In this document: positions 46,726 through 57,562 of the stretch, piece after piece
Position numbering within the stretch: position 1 is the stretch's first letter
Layout: every line of letters starts with the position of its first letter
From: Planoprotostelium fungivorum
Lineage: Eukaryota; Evosea; Variosea; Cavosteliida; Cavosteliaceae
Direction: 5' to 3'
Assembly: GCA_003024175.1 (NCBI GenBank)
Contig: MDYQ01000101.1
Location: 28,422 to 92,421, forward strand
DNA: 64,000 nucleotides
The notes under the pieces: generated by a model
The model's input: only the letters and a program-made list of their open reading frames with translations
The model's database searches: none
Told to the model about the DNA's origin: nothing
Position numbers and translations under genes: made by a program

Positions 46726-47004
46726 ATGCAATACGCCAACTACACGCCAGCTGTTTATGGACCAGGCCCATCTTACCATGCGGCGCCATATCCTCATCAA
46801 ACATATGTGAATGCGATGCCGATGGCGACCGCCGTTCCTGTCGCAGCCGTGCCTGTGTATGCAGTACCTCAGGTCGTAGCACCTGTCGAGAAGAAACAAA
46901 GCAAGAAACCATTTTATGGGTATCGAAACATGAGAAAGATGTATGGAGGATACGGACCGAATCCATACCAGACCGACCCCAATGCACCTCAATTTCTGAG
47001 ATAA
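46726..47004 (+). CDS. small Pro/Tyr/Ala-rich protein
   Basis: An intronless frame of 92 codons. The N-terminal half has low complexity (MQYANYTPAVYGPGPSYHA, then AVPVAAVPVYAVPQVVAP), followed by a basic stretch KKQSKKPFYGYRN and a GYGPNPYQ-type end. There is no signal peptide. Tyr/Pro repeats recall adhesive or phase-separating proteins, but no family is recognised. It lacks introns, unlike its neighbours. Confidence 0.55.
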   Translation: MQYANYTPAVYGPGPSYHAAPYPHQTYVNAMPMATAVPVAAVPVYAVPQVVAPVEKKQSKKPFYGYRNMRKMYGGYGPNPYQTDPNAPQFLR

Positions 47005-47161
47005 AGAACGAGAGCTATCGAATGTTGTTTCAGGTCGTATCGTAATGTTATATTTTCAGGTGTTTGTGGCGCTACAGCTACCATATGTCGGATATCTGTC
47101 TTATTTGATATAATCTCACTATCAATCGATGATTAGACAATGATTGTGTTGTCCTTCGGAG

Positions 47162-47209
47162 GAATCGGTGTTTCAGTAATCTTCCGGAAGATTACTGAAA
47201 CACCGATTC
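47162..47209. repeat. 48-bp perfect palindrome
   Basis: The left half 47162-47185 (GAATCGGTGTTTCAGTAATC..) is the exact reverse complement of 47186-47209, with no spacer. The outer bases TTCGG and CCGAA extend the symmetry with one extra base. It lies 158 bases after the small gene and 60 bases before the hydrolase ATG. Confidence 0.95.
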
Positions 47210-47268
47210 GCCGAATTACGTAATTTCCGTTTCATCTGCTGGAAGGGCAACAGCAAACATCACAAACC

Positions 47269-49013
47269 ATGCGCAACACCGTAAAGACTTCCTCCCGAAA
47301 CATCGACGAGGTGACCGGTCATTCTTTACGATGAATCGCGTTCATCACTCTGAACGTCTTTGCAGGTGGCCGATGAGAAGTTGAGAGATCCCTCTGTCAA
47401 GAAAGTCGTCATAGAAAGTGAAACCCCTGCGGCACAGTCATGGTGGCAGTGGGCGACCGATTGGAGGTGGAAGCCCACGTCTCTCAAAGAATTAGAAGAC
47501 ACCGAGAGAGAAATTCTCAAAGGTGAGTGCCTCCATCCATCATCCATAGCGTGAAGAGATCGAAATGTCAACATTTGATTCATCCAAACATCGTCTCACG
47601 AAACATCACAGGCTCAAACGCAAAGTTCGAACAGAGTCTCATCAAGATCGAGGATCCGAAGACAATGGAGCCTCTCTTCATCAACACAGTCAAAGCCGGC
47701 TCGGGGCCACCACTCATCCTCTTACACGGTGATCATCCGTCGCACAACTTTTACTCACTTTTCTTTCAGGCTTCGCTGCTGGTGTGGGATTCTGGGTGGG
47801 GTGAGTGCCCGCGATCATCCTTACGCTGAAATCTCATAGAAATCTGGAGACTTTCTCGAAGACCAACACAGTGTACGCCGTCGACCTGATGGGTAAGTTT
47901 AATTTTACATCACCCCCACCCACGACATCACAACATCGTGTGATTCATCACGATCACAGCATCATCATCATCATCGTGGACATGCATCATCATCAGCTGC
48001 ACCATTGCACTCTTTTTCTGAATTGATAAGGATTCGGACGATCTACACGCAGACCTTTCGAGGGAAATTCACCCGAGGAAGCGGAAGAATACTTTGTCGA
48101 ATCCATCGAAGCGTGGAGAAAATCCGCTGAAATTCCGGCGAAATTCAATCTATTGGGACACTCCTTCGGAGGTTATCTGGCGGGAGCGTACAGTCTCAAA
48201 TATCCGCAGAACATCAGTCACCTCTACCTCGTCGACCCGTGAGTCCCAAATCCGTTCGTCTACAACGCGCGACTGACTTGGTGGTAGGTGGGGTATACCT
48301 GCTTGTCCTCCCGATGTGGAGCAGAATTATTCATTGAAGAGGAGAGTCATATTCAAATTGTTGACTTCAGTCGATCCACTCACTATCGTGAGAGCTGCGG
48401 GTCCATACGGTGAGATCTACAACGAACCATGTCGAAATATCGTACGATCGCACGATCGATCTCGCGGTGATCTCATCGATCGTGCGATCCCGTCACCGAT
48501 CGCATCACTTCACCTCCCCGATCATCTCAGATCATCAACTGATCTCGATCACCATCTCATCTGTCATCAGGTCCCGGCCTCGTCCATCGCTTCCGTGGTG
48601 ACCTCGTTCGAAAGTTCTCCCACCTTCACGACAACGACGTCGTCTCACGCTACGCTTACCATCTCAACGCACAATCACCGCAGGGAGAGAGAGCCTTCTC
48701 CGTCTTATCAAATCGTTTAGCCTGGGCGGCCCATCCCATGATTTCCCGCCTCGATGTTTTGGCGGGAAAATTTGGGACCACGATGATCTACGGGGAGAGC
48801 ACGTGGATGGATATCGACGCCGGAGAGGAGGTGAGATTTGGGACGGCTGGTTGTAGATTGACTCGGTAGGTGGCGAAGAAATTGGGAGGGAAATTGTACA
48901 GAGTGAAGGGAGCGGGTCATCACTGTTACATCGATAACCACGAGGAGTTCAACAACATCATGAGACACGAATTATCGAAGAACAACAAGAACTCGACAAC
49001 TCTGGGGAGTTAG
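47269..49013 (+). CDS. alpha/beta hydrolase of the ABHD4/ABHD5 group
   Basis: The start MRNTVKTSSRNIDE is joined by an intron to VADEKLRDPSVKKVV. The domain begins QSWWQWATDWRWKPTSLKELEDTE, as in ABHD4/5 (W..TW..TS...L...E). Key motifs: LILLHGFAAGVGFW, VYAVDLMGFGRS, nucleophile elbow LLGHSFGGYLAG (Ser present, so enzyme-like, unlike ABHD5), LYLVDPWGIPACP, and GAGHHCYID, which holds both the catalytic His and the HxxxxD acyltransferase-like motif. Members act on lysophospholipids such as N-acyl phosphatidylethanolamines. Intron at 48410-48569 is long (about 160 nt) and contains a hairpin. The gene ends NNKNSTTLGS. No membrane helix is seen. Confidence 0.85.
48446..48489. repeat. perfect 15-bp hairpin inside an ABHD-like gene intron
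   Basis: Arms 48446-48460 (GATCGCACGATCGAT) and 48475-48489 are exact reverse complements around a 14-nt loop. It lies in the longest intron of the gene, which also has the ATCTACAACG word at 48415. Confidence 0.85.
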
Positions 49014-49247
49014 AGATAAAGTCTGTCCATATCTGTCTCTGTCAACATTCTTGCCCTCCTTCATCACAAAAAATGGTGAAAGATGAGAGCTGGTGATTGT
49101 CTTCTGCATCTGACCCAGCTGTATCCAACTGTCGTTCTATCTTATTGTCATTTATTATTCATTGGATTGTACTCCTTACTGAGCGAATTCGCAGATCTGC
49201 GATTGCGATTAGACCCACGTGTTTTGTCACAAGATCACGAGATCAAC

Positions 49248-51212
49248 ATGAGGGGAACCATCGCGATTCTCTTGTGTACACTTCCTTTGGTTCTCTGTTT
49301 CTCCAAGTTTCTCGGCAGTGCCAGTGCCCTGAGGAGAACGGTAGACGATCCATCCATTCCATCTTTTCAGACAAAGTGGTTCACCCAACAAGTGGATCAC
49401 TATGGATGGGCCAATTCACAAGCCACATACCAGCAACGTTGGTTGGTAAATGGTGATGTCCTAAGAGATCTATGATATTCGATCTGAACGAAACAGATGA
49501 ACATTGGGATGGAAAGGGTCCCATTCTGTTCTATACTGGAAACGAGGGTGATATCGAATTGTTCTGGAACAACACTGGATTCGTCACGAAGACATTGGCC
49601 AAGCAATTCAAAGGCCTCGTTGTCTTCGCTGAACACAGGTGAGAGTTCACATCGACAATCACAATGATCCTGACAAATCAAAGATATTATGGACAGTCCA
49701 TGCCCTTTGGAAAGGACTCATACAAACTCGACAAAGTTGTCTTCCTCTCTTGTGAGCTACACCGTCCCTAATTCTCCCACTCATTCATCTGTCAGCTCAA
49801 CAGGCTCTGGCGGACTACTCCGTCTTGATCTCTCACATCAGAGACACTTACGACACCCACGACACAGCTCTCATCTCTTTCGGAGGTAAGACATCACATC
49901 ATCTCGAACCTCCACCGTTGATCATCGTCTCTCGCAGGTTCTTACGGAGGTATGCTGAGCGCCTGGTTCCGCATGAAGTACCCCACCGTCGTCGATGGCG
50001 CCATCGCAGCATCGGCCCCTATCCTTCAATTCTACAACACTGGTGTCTCTTTTGACATCTTCAACGAGGTACTCACATCTCTTTTCCTCGAATTTTGGCG
50101 GGAAATCTTCTGACTCGTTGTAGATCGTCACAACCGATTTCGCCGAGGCCAAGGAGGGTTGCTCCTCCGCCATCGAGGAGGCTTTCAACGAGATCAATCA
50201 ATTGAGCCTCTCCCCGGACGGCCTCACCTACTTATCAAAGACCTTCTCCACCTGCTCCCCTCTACCCAACGTGAACCATTTCGAATTGTAGATGACGAAA
50301 TGGACTGACCGGTGCAGGGAGCCGCACTCATCGGTTGGATGAATAACGCGTTGTCTTACATGGCGATGGCTGATTATCCTTATTCTTCTTCTTTTCTCGG
50401 AAGTATGCCCGGCTACCCCATCAACGTCTCTTGCGATAACTGGTCCCAAGCGAAGGAGGAGGTATTGTTCATCTACAACCCGCCATAGAATTCTCACGGT
50501 AGGTCAGGGGAAAAACAATTTGAAGGCAGTTGGAGAAATTATGTCGGTCTTCTACAACTACACGGGACAAGCTGGAGACTGTTACGATCTCAGTGGTGGA
50601 CCTCCAGGATTAGACGCCAACGGTTGGGAGTACCAGGTGCGTTGTAGATGGGAAATTCCGTGAAGATTCTGACCCCCTACTAGACTTGCACTGAGATGGT
50701 GATGCCGATGTCCTCTGGTGGACCTAAAGATATGTTCCCCAATCAACCTTGGAACCTCACCAGCTGGACGAGCTACTGTCAAACGTGAGATTTTAATGAT
50801 TTCATTCCATCTACAACGTTGTAGATTAACGGAGTCATAGGACGTGGGGTGTTACCCCCAGACCCAACTGGGTGACGGAATATTATGGCGGAGAATTACT
50901 CCCCAGCGGACAGAACAACCTCATCGGCAGCAACATCTTCTTCTCTAATGGAAGATTAGACCCCTGGAGAGGTGGAGGTGTCACAGAGTCACCCTCACCC
51001 TCCATGATCACCGCCATCATCGAAGGTGACGACACCTTCATCGTCCATCGTGCGTGGAGTCTCATCGTGATGCAGGTGGAGCTCACCATTTAGACTTGAG
51101 AGAGCCCAACGAGAGAGACCCAGAGTCCGTTACGAGCGTTAGACGACAGGAGATGAAGTACATTGCAAAGTGGATCGAGGAGGGAAGACAGAGGAGAGCT
51201 CCTAAGCTATAA
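49248..51212 (+). CDS. lysosomal Pro-X carboxypeptidase-like serine peptidase (family S28)
   Basis: Removes C-terminal residues after proline, in the lysosome or secreted. The N-terminus ([18 protein letters not shown]) is a signal peptide. Next come [13 protein letters not shown], a family mark, and [22 protein letters not shown], then [20 protein letters not shown]. The nucleophile Ser lies in [20 protein letters not shown]. The acid is in [13 protein letters not shown]. The His is in [10 protein letters not shown], assembled across the intron at 51028-51076. N-glycosylation sites are present. About nine introns, four or five of them holding the GTTGTAGAT/ATCTACAAC word. All three catalytic residues are intact. 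It would serve digestion in a phagotroph. Confidence 0.93.
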
Positions 51213-51865
51213 AGAATTCATCGACTGAACGATTCGTCTTATCATCTCCATCCATCGATGTCGATCCTAATGTGTTAAGAGGCGAACGAGAGGAAGTGCT
51301 GGTGAGAGGAGAACAGTGTTCAACCATGATCGACGACTTGATTCTCCTCGGTGCAGAATGACATTCACGGACGAACAAATCACACCAAAGAAGAGGAAGT
51401 GTCTCTATAATCATCGGTGGAAATCTTGACTGCATCTTTCGAGTATCCCTACGATCAGAAGCAAGTGTGGCCTGACACCCTCCTACCATCACTCTCGGCA
51501 TTGTATCTCAAACAAACTACAATGCAAGCGTCTGTATCGGTGATCCCCATCTCTACAGACATCAGAGATCGCGATCTCTGATGTCTTTCCTCTCATCCAC
51601 CGGATCTTTGATTCAATGAATGCTGTCGTCTGATCCTTGCCTCTGACTCTAGCAATGGTGTGACATGTGTCTCCAATTCCCCGGATTCGCTGCCTTCTCA
51701 GTTTCTTCGATCAGTCGACGTTCTTGAACGTGTCAGTGACACGAACTGTGGGAAACGTGGAAGGTCCGAGGTTCCTAACTCTTTTTTGTCGACGGTCCGT
51801 GTGTGAAGAGCCAGTCCGAGCATTCCTTCACCGACTAACATCGACCGAGAAGCATCACCATCATC
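51213..51865. other. intergenic region with a palindrome
   Basis: 650 bases between two plus-strand genes. It holds the 30-bp palindrome listed next. Small frames are unsupported. Confidence 0.45.
51557..51586. repeat. 30-bp perfect palindrome
   Basis: AGACATCAGAGATCG at 51557-51571 is the reverse complement of 51572-51586, without a spacer. It lies mid-spacer between the S28 peptidase and lysine aminotransferase genes. Confidence 0.93.
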
Positions 51866-53641
51866 ATGTCTGGAAGATTGTCAAAGAGTCAGGTGATGAC
51901 GATGATGTTGAAATCACCGTCGTCAAAATGTTGATGTGGAGCATCAGGTGGAGAATCTGCAAGCCTCTCAGGTGCACTCGACCCTCGGTCGTGTCATGTT
52001 GGCCGATGGATTCGACATGGTCTACGATTTGGACAAGAGTCACGGAATGAGATTGCATGACAAGGTCACTGGAAAGGAGTACCTCGACTTCTTCAGCTTC
52101 TTCGGTAGCTGGCCCCTCAGCCACAACCATCCCAAGATCGTCAACGACAAGAAGTTCTTAGAGTCCATTGCCAAGGTCGCCCTCCACAACCCTGCCAACT
52201 CTGATGTCTACACCGTAGAGATGGCCCAGTTTGTTGCCACCTTCGAGCGTGTTGCCATGCCCCAGGAGTTCAAGGTGTGTATGCTGTCTGCATCATGGAA
52301 AGACGATATCATCATCCATCCGTGGAAGTGAGAGGAGACATTCTAAAGCATCTATAGCACTTGTTCCTCATCCAGGGAGGATCGAATGCCGTCGAGAACG
52401 CTCTCAAGACTGCCTTCGATTGGAAGGTCAGACTCAACTTGTCCAAGGGAAAGGGAGAGAAGGGAAAGAAAATCCTTCACTTCAAGGAGGCCTTCCACGG
52501 CCGAGGAGGTTACACACTCTCTCTCACCAACACACAGGTTCGTCTTTCATTTCGTCATATCACCATCCATTATCGATCGAAATCATGTCTTCCATCACTC
52601 GATTCATCGTCTCACGTGATTTGCAGGACCCCAACAAGTACAAGTACTTCGCCCTCTTCGATGAATGGCCACGAGTATCTAACCCCAAGATCGAGTTCCC
52701 CCTCAACGCAGAGAACGTTGCCAAGGCCGAGAAGGCAGAGAAGGCTGCTCTGGCTCACATCCACGAGATCTTAAGAAAGGAGGGCGATGATGTCGCTGCC
52801 ATCTTACTCGAAGCCGTTCAGAGCGAGGGAGGAGACAACCACTTCAGACCCGAGTTCTGGTCAGCCCTCAGAGACATCTGCAACAAGAACGACGTCCTCT
52901 TCATCGCCGATGAGGTGATGTCCATGCGACGTCACGATGTGAAGCTGATGGAGGTCAGGTTCAAGCCGGTATGGGTCTGTCTGGAAAGTTCTGGGCCTAC
53001 CAACACTACGGTGCAGTCCCCGACATCATCTGCTTTGGAAAGAAGGCCCAAGGTGAGAATAAAACATCCGAAATTCATTTTAATCAATTTCAGTCTGCGG
53101 CATCATGACGACCGATCGCATCGATCAAGTCCCAGACAACGTCTTCAAGGTGAACATCTTAAGAATCTTCCCAACGGACTCATCATCACAGGTGTCATCT
53201 CGCATCAACTCTACGTGGGGTGGTAACCTCGTAGACATGGTTCGCAGCAGAAAGTTCTTAGAGATCATAGAAGAGGACAGACTGATCGAAAACGCCGCAC
53301 AAGTTGGTGCTTACCTCTTACGTAAAGTGGAAGGACTTCAGAAGAAGTACCCTCAACTTGTCTCCAACGCGAGAGGAAAGGGTGAGGCGTCTAAGAGTAG
53401 ACGTGACGCACGATGATGACGTCCATCAGGTCTCATCGTGGCTTTCGATTTGCCAACGGAGGACGTCCTCGGAAAAGTGAAGAACCACGTCTACAACAAC
53501 GGAGCCCTCCTCTTGAGCTGTGGATCCACCACCATCCGATTCAGACCCGTCTTGGATTGCACGATGGAGGCCGTCGATCAGATGACCCTCCTCCTCGATG
53601 GTGCTCTCGGCGCTGTGTCTTCACCGAAAGCTTCTCTCTGA
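51866..53641 (+). CDS. L-lysine 6-transaminase (lysine epsilon-aminotransferase)
   Basis: A PLP class III aminotransferase moving the epsilon-amino group of lysine to 2-oxoglutarate. The start MSGRLSKSQVENLQASQV crosses the first intron. The core matches bacterial LAT step by step: YDLDKSHGMRLHDKVTGKEY, FGSWPLSHNHPKI, NPANSDVYTVEMAQFV, LIQGGSNAVENALKTAFDWK, FHGRGGYTLSLTNT, AILLEAVQSEGGDNHFRPEF, IADEVQAGMGLSGKFWAYQ, FGKKAQVCGIM (PLP lysine in GKK), and RINSTWGGNLVDMVRSRK. The final exon has DLPTEDVLGK and TIRFRPVL. This match is far closer to LAT than to GABA aminotransferase. LAT is mainly bacterial, so the gene may be transferred, though it now has about eight normal introns. Confidence 0.9.
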
Positions 53642-54635
53642 ATAAATATGGTTCGTGTAGAAGTCGTGGTTGATGCGTCGTCGGGGAGAAGGAGGGAAAT
53701 CCAGACGCACACCCACGATCGTCGTCGATGGGTCAGAGACGGACTCAGTCTACCACGTAGAGGATTCTGTGGAATTCCAATTCCAATAATCTGATCGCCG
53801 CAGGATGGTAAACTGCCTCACATGTTTTCACAATGTCCCGTGATAAGATGCAGGACTCTGTCTCGTGATTATCTATTCAAATGTCGATTCAATATATCTC
53901 TTCGATTATAGTTTGCGGGCACTCTCTCGTCTTCTCTCTTTCGTCGAGCGCGCGAAATGATATGTCACTCCACTGCTGCTCTAGAGGATCATGTTGGAAG
54001 AGGGGTCTGATGTCGGCCGCGGGTGAAGCTGAGACCACTGTGTCGTCATCTTCTATACTTCTGCGAGACGCATCAGGCAGCCGTCGATACTCTTTAAGCT
54101 CTTCCTCTCGTGATTTTGATCGACTGAGGACTATCACAAAGTACCTTACCAGCAATGGTACATTGGCCGACGCCTCGTGTTAAATCTAGCATCTGGTGGG
54201 CTTTCTCCGTGACAACCTCCACGATGTTACGTGAGAAGGAACGTATATAGTTTGTTATGAAGAAATGATAGGTCGTTTCACTCTATAATCCAGTGGGCCG
54301 TGGCGTGAAGTGAGAGTTCCCCACGGTCATGGACACAAAGGACATTTTGTGACGATGTACAGTCCGTGGAGCAATTTCGATTTCATGGAGACATGAATAT
54401 GATTGTGGCTCCAACAGGGCTCCTTCACTCCGAATGTACGAGTAGAATGAGCCGGTGGTGTTTGCAACAGAACCTCCGTTCACCCTTGGTCGTGCGAAGG
54501 TCGTGCAATGGCGTCTCATGTGAGTTTGTTCTCGCCAAATAGAGGACTATATATACCTGCAATTGCTGTTGTAAACCAACAAGCACTTCGCCGAACGGAA
54601 CACATCTTTCACACCAGCCACACATCCGATTACCG
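53642..54635. other. 1-kb region without a confident gene
   Basis: A minus-strand frame at 53889-54155 (88 codons, starting MLVRYFVIVLSRSKS) is possible, but has no known domain. A TATA box sits at the right end. Otherwise nothing was seen. Confidence 0.4.
54548..54555 (+). promoter_or_regulatory. TATA-like element TATATATA
   Basis: It lies 81 bases upstream of the ATG of the 94-codon gene at 54636, a reasonable TATA position if the 5' UTR is about 50 nt. Confidence 0.5.
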
Positions 54636-54920
54636 ATGGAACCGTTAGACATCGTCGAGAAACACTTTCACAATCTCATCAGCAAGAGAGCCAAAGAATT
54701 CGACATCAAGGCGGCCTTCGATTATCCGAAATTGCATTCCACACCTCTCGATGTGAATCAATGGCTGGCCGTCCCAGGCATGTATGGAGGATTCGCTTGG
54801 ACTCTATCAATGAAAGATGAGAAGCAGCCGATCATCAAGGCCGACAGTTGGTGTCGCGTCTGCGGTGGCAGCGAGCAGAGTCACACCATCACAGTAGAAG
54901 GCACACGAGAAGACGAATAG
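54636..54920 (+). CDS. small unknown protein with CxxC
   Basis: An uninterrupted frame of 94 codons: MEPLDIVEKHFHNLISKRA at the start, then DVNQWLAVPGMYGGFAW, ending SWCRVCGGSEQSHTITVEG. A CRVC pair could bind metal. No signal peptide or membrane segment. A TATA box lies upstream, and there is no intron. The family is unknown. Confidence 0.55.
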   Translation: MEPLDIVEKHFHNLISKRAKEFDIKAAFDYPKLHSTPLDVNQWLAVPGMYGGFAWTLSMKDEKQPIIKADSWCRVCGGSEQSHTITVEGTREDE

Positions 54921-54963
54921 ACATTCGCGATGATGAAGAACAGAACGAAGGATTGTTTATCTT

Positions 54964-56462
54964 TTAAGAGGTCTTGATGGTGACGCTGCCTGCGACGAAG
55001 AAGTAGACTTGGAAGATTCCCAAACCGGCGTGAAGGATGAATGCCACCAATAAGAGGATGGCTCCGGTACCTGTTCAGACGTGAGAAGATGATGAAGATG
55101 GTGTTCGTGTCGATGGTAATGATGGTGATGTCACCGACCCATGTGTGGCCTGAATATGCCGACCAGATTGAAGACGATGAAGCAAGCGGAGATGAGAGTT
55201 GCTATGGCTATAGACACCCAGTGTAACCACGTGTAAGAGATCACGTTGACGGCCTGTACTCTCATGAGAAACGTGTTGCAGAAGAGAGAGACTTACAGTG
55301 ATGGGAATGAAAATGAAGAGAGAGTAACCATATAGACAGACGGCCTGTAGGTATCCCAGTTCAATCTTGAACCATTTACAAGCTCCCCACAGCAGCAGAG
55401 GGATGAGACCTAAACTCGTCAGCTCCATCTACAACGTTGTAGACGCACCCAAATAACCGTAAATGACACCGGCACCGATTCCTAATTTCGTAGCATCATA
55501 ATTCCACTGATTGTCAGGGTCTTGGTTGTTAAAGTGAAACCTACCACTCCATCAGCCTCCCCATCATCACCGTTCGTTCGAAGACGTTAAACCTTAAAAC
55601 CGACTGTACTCACTTGATCCACGTGGTGACGTTACCCAACACGGCGAGGGTGAAGATGAGGGTCGATGAGATCCAGAGAGGACCCCACAAATCAGGTTTG
55701 TCTCCCACCGTATCGAAGAAACCGGCGGGCAGTGGAGATAGAGAGCGTAAGATACGTATGGCCACGTCACGAGTGTCTACGTCGAAGAGGAATTGGTAGT
55801 ACTCGATGTTCCAGATGCGGACGGGTGGTTTGGGTTTGGGTGGAATGAGCTGATCGACACCGACGGCTGAGACGAGTGAGACGATGAGACGTGAGATTCG
55901 GATGAGAGATGCAAAGAACGATTGGACATCTTGATGTGTACAATTGTATGTGGATGCGCATGATTGATATGGAGGATGAGATCGAGATGGAGGTGATGGT
56001 CACCTGTGGGACCCTGTCCAAACAACTGCTCGGGTTCGGTTTCGGTTGGAACGGTGGGTGGTGAGTATAGAGTCTGGGCCGTTGGTGGCACGTAAGGTTG
56101 GGGTGTGGCTGGAGAGGTCGCTTGCCTCTGTGGCGGCGTGGGAGAGGAAACGTAAGCGGCTGGGGGGATGTAACCGGTGTTACGAACTGCATCTGCATGG
56201 GATGAATGGAGGATTGAATGTATGTGATGATGGACGAGAGGATGAGATTGACTCACTCGATGGAGCAGTAGCCATTTCACCCGTGGAAGAGTTCAGATCG
56301 AAATCTGAGTCAGTGTGAGATCACATTCTCGTGATGAAAGACAACTTCAACAGACATGTTCACGATCATCTCACCCTCGAAATCGATCTTCCTCTCTCCT
56401 CCTTCATTATTACCGAAAGACTCGTCCTTGTCATCAATTTGGCGTTCGTATTTCTTCGACAT
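54964..56462 (-). CDS. YIPF1/YIPF2-like Golgi membrane protein (Yip1 family)
   Basis: A Rab-interacting membrane protein of the Golgi. The N-terminus MSKKYERQIDDKDESFG continues across an intron (56317-56386) in phase 1 to DFDLNSSTGEMATAPSN, then a Pro/Thr-rich stretch (PPTAQTLYSPPTVPTE). The domain mark is FWTIEYYQFLFDVDTRDVAIRI, almost the YIPF1 text FWTFEYYQTFFDVDTYQV. Next is KPDLWGPLWISSTLIFTLAVLGNV, the first membrane helix. Later exons hold SLGLIPLLLWGACKW, YLQAVCLYGYSLFIFIPITV and further hydrophobic helices, ending AGSVTIKTS. At least five membrane segments. One intron near 55428-55443 holds a palindrome described below. Confidence 0.85.
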
Positions 56463-56614
56463 CTTTGTGTGTCTTATCGTATGCACAAAGAGATGTCTGT
56501 GTGATTCGACTGCCAATCTTCTGTGAAAGCCCACGATGCAAAGTTTTTTTGTTTCATCAAAATGAAACCACAAACGATCTCATTCGCCACAAGAATCGAG
56601 AGGGACACACAGAG

Positions 56615-57562
56615 ATGGTTAAGCTGACTGCGGACCTTATATCACGAAGCTCTTCTTATTTAAACCCTCTTCGGGAGCGAGAGGTTGATCTCAGAGGTGA
56701 TTCATCTTTACATTATCTCCACTTCGATAGTATGGTATAAGAATCTATTTTATCGTGAGATAACACCCACCTACTTCTCATGCACCCATTTTCTGTACGA
56801 AACACGTCCTCATTTCGAACCGGCATGATTCTTATATCACATCATATTTCTTCATTCCAACGTAGACAATTTGACAAATCTTGTAATCTTAAAGGAAACA
56901 AGATCCCTGTGATTGAAAACTTGGGCGCCACCAACGACCAATTCGATTCCATCGACCTGTCCGACAATGAGATCGCCAAACTCGAAGGCTTCCCGCAACT
57001 CAACCGTCTTCGCACGTTACTCATCAACAACAATCGTATCGCCAAGATCCAAGATGGCCTAGGGGAGCAGCTTCCAAAGTTGGACACTCTCATCCTCACA
57101 AACAACAAACTGCAAAACCTCGAAGATTTGGACAACTTGCAAGAGTTGAAGGCCATACAGAGACTCAGTCTGCTAGACAACCCAGTCAGCAAGAAACCCC
57201 ATTACCGACTTTACGTCATCCACAAGATGCCCAACGTCAAACAACTCGACTTTAGGAAAGTCAAGAAAAAGGTGAATATGTCTTCCACATCCATGATGTC
57301 CATGTCCATCACCAGATCATATGATCTCATTTTACATCAGGAGAGGGAGGCTTCGGCTAAGCTATACGGTGCCGCAGAAGATCGACCAAATAAGAAGGCC
57401 AGAACCGACACACAGGAAGACGCCGAGAAGACTAAACTCAAGGTGGGATCCCATGCATCATGTCACATGATGGGTGCTGATGGACTTTTGCAGGAGAAGA
57501 TCAACAATGCGACGACTCTGGAGGAGATCAATGCCATCGCTAGCGCTCAGGCTGACCAATAA
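56615..57562 (+). CDS. U2 small nuclear ribonucleoprotein A' (U2A')
   Basis: Core protein of U2 snRNP; with U2B'' it binds U2 snRNA stem-loop IV. The start MVKLTADLISRSSSYLNP is followed by REREVDLRGNKIPVIENLGA, typical of U2A'. LRRs follow: FDSIDLSDNEIAKLEGFPQ, LRTLLINNNRIAKIQDGLG and LDTLILTNNKLQNLEDLD. The cap is LSLLDNPVSKKPHYRLYVIHKMPNVKQLDF, highly diagnostic. After an intron (57271-57339) a charged tail has KKARTDTQEDAEKT and ends TLEEINAIASAQADQ. The first intron (56697-56894) is about 200 nt, long for this genome. Length is normal for the family. Confidence 0.93.

Noticed and set aside
47162-47209. Palindrome considered as a bacterial-type terminator or phage attachment site
   Set aside because: The context is eukaryotic, with no U-run and no integrase gene nearby.
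52231-53226. 331-codon plus-strand frame in the lysine aminotransferase gene
   Set aside because: It runs through introns and only part of it follows the aminotransferase; the spliced model explains all motifs.
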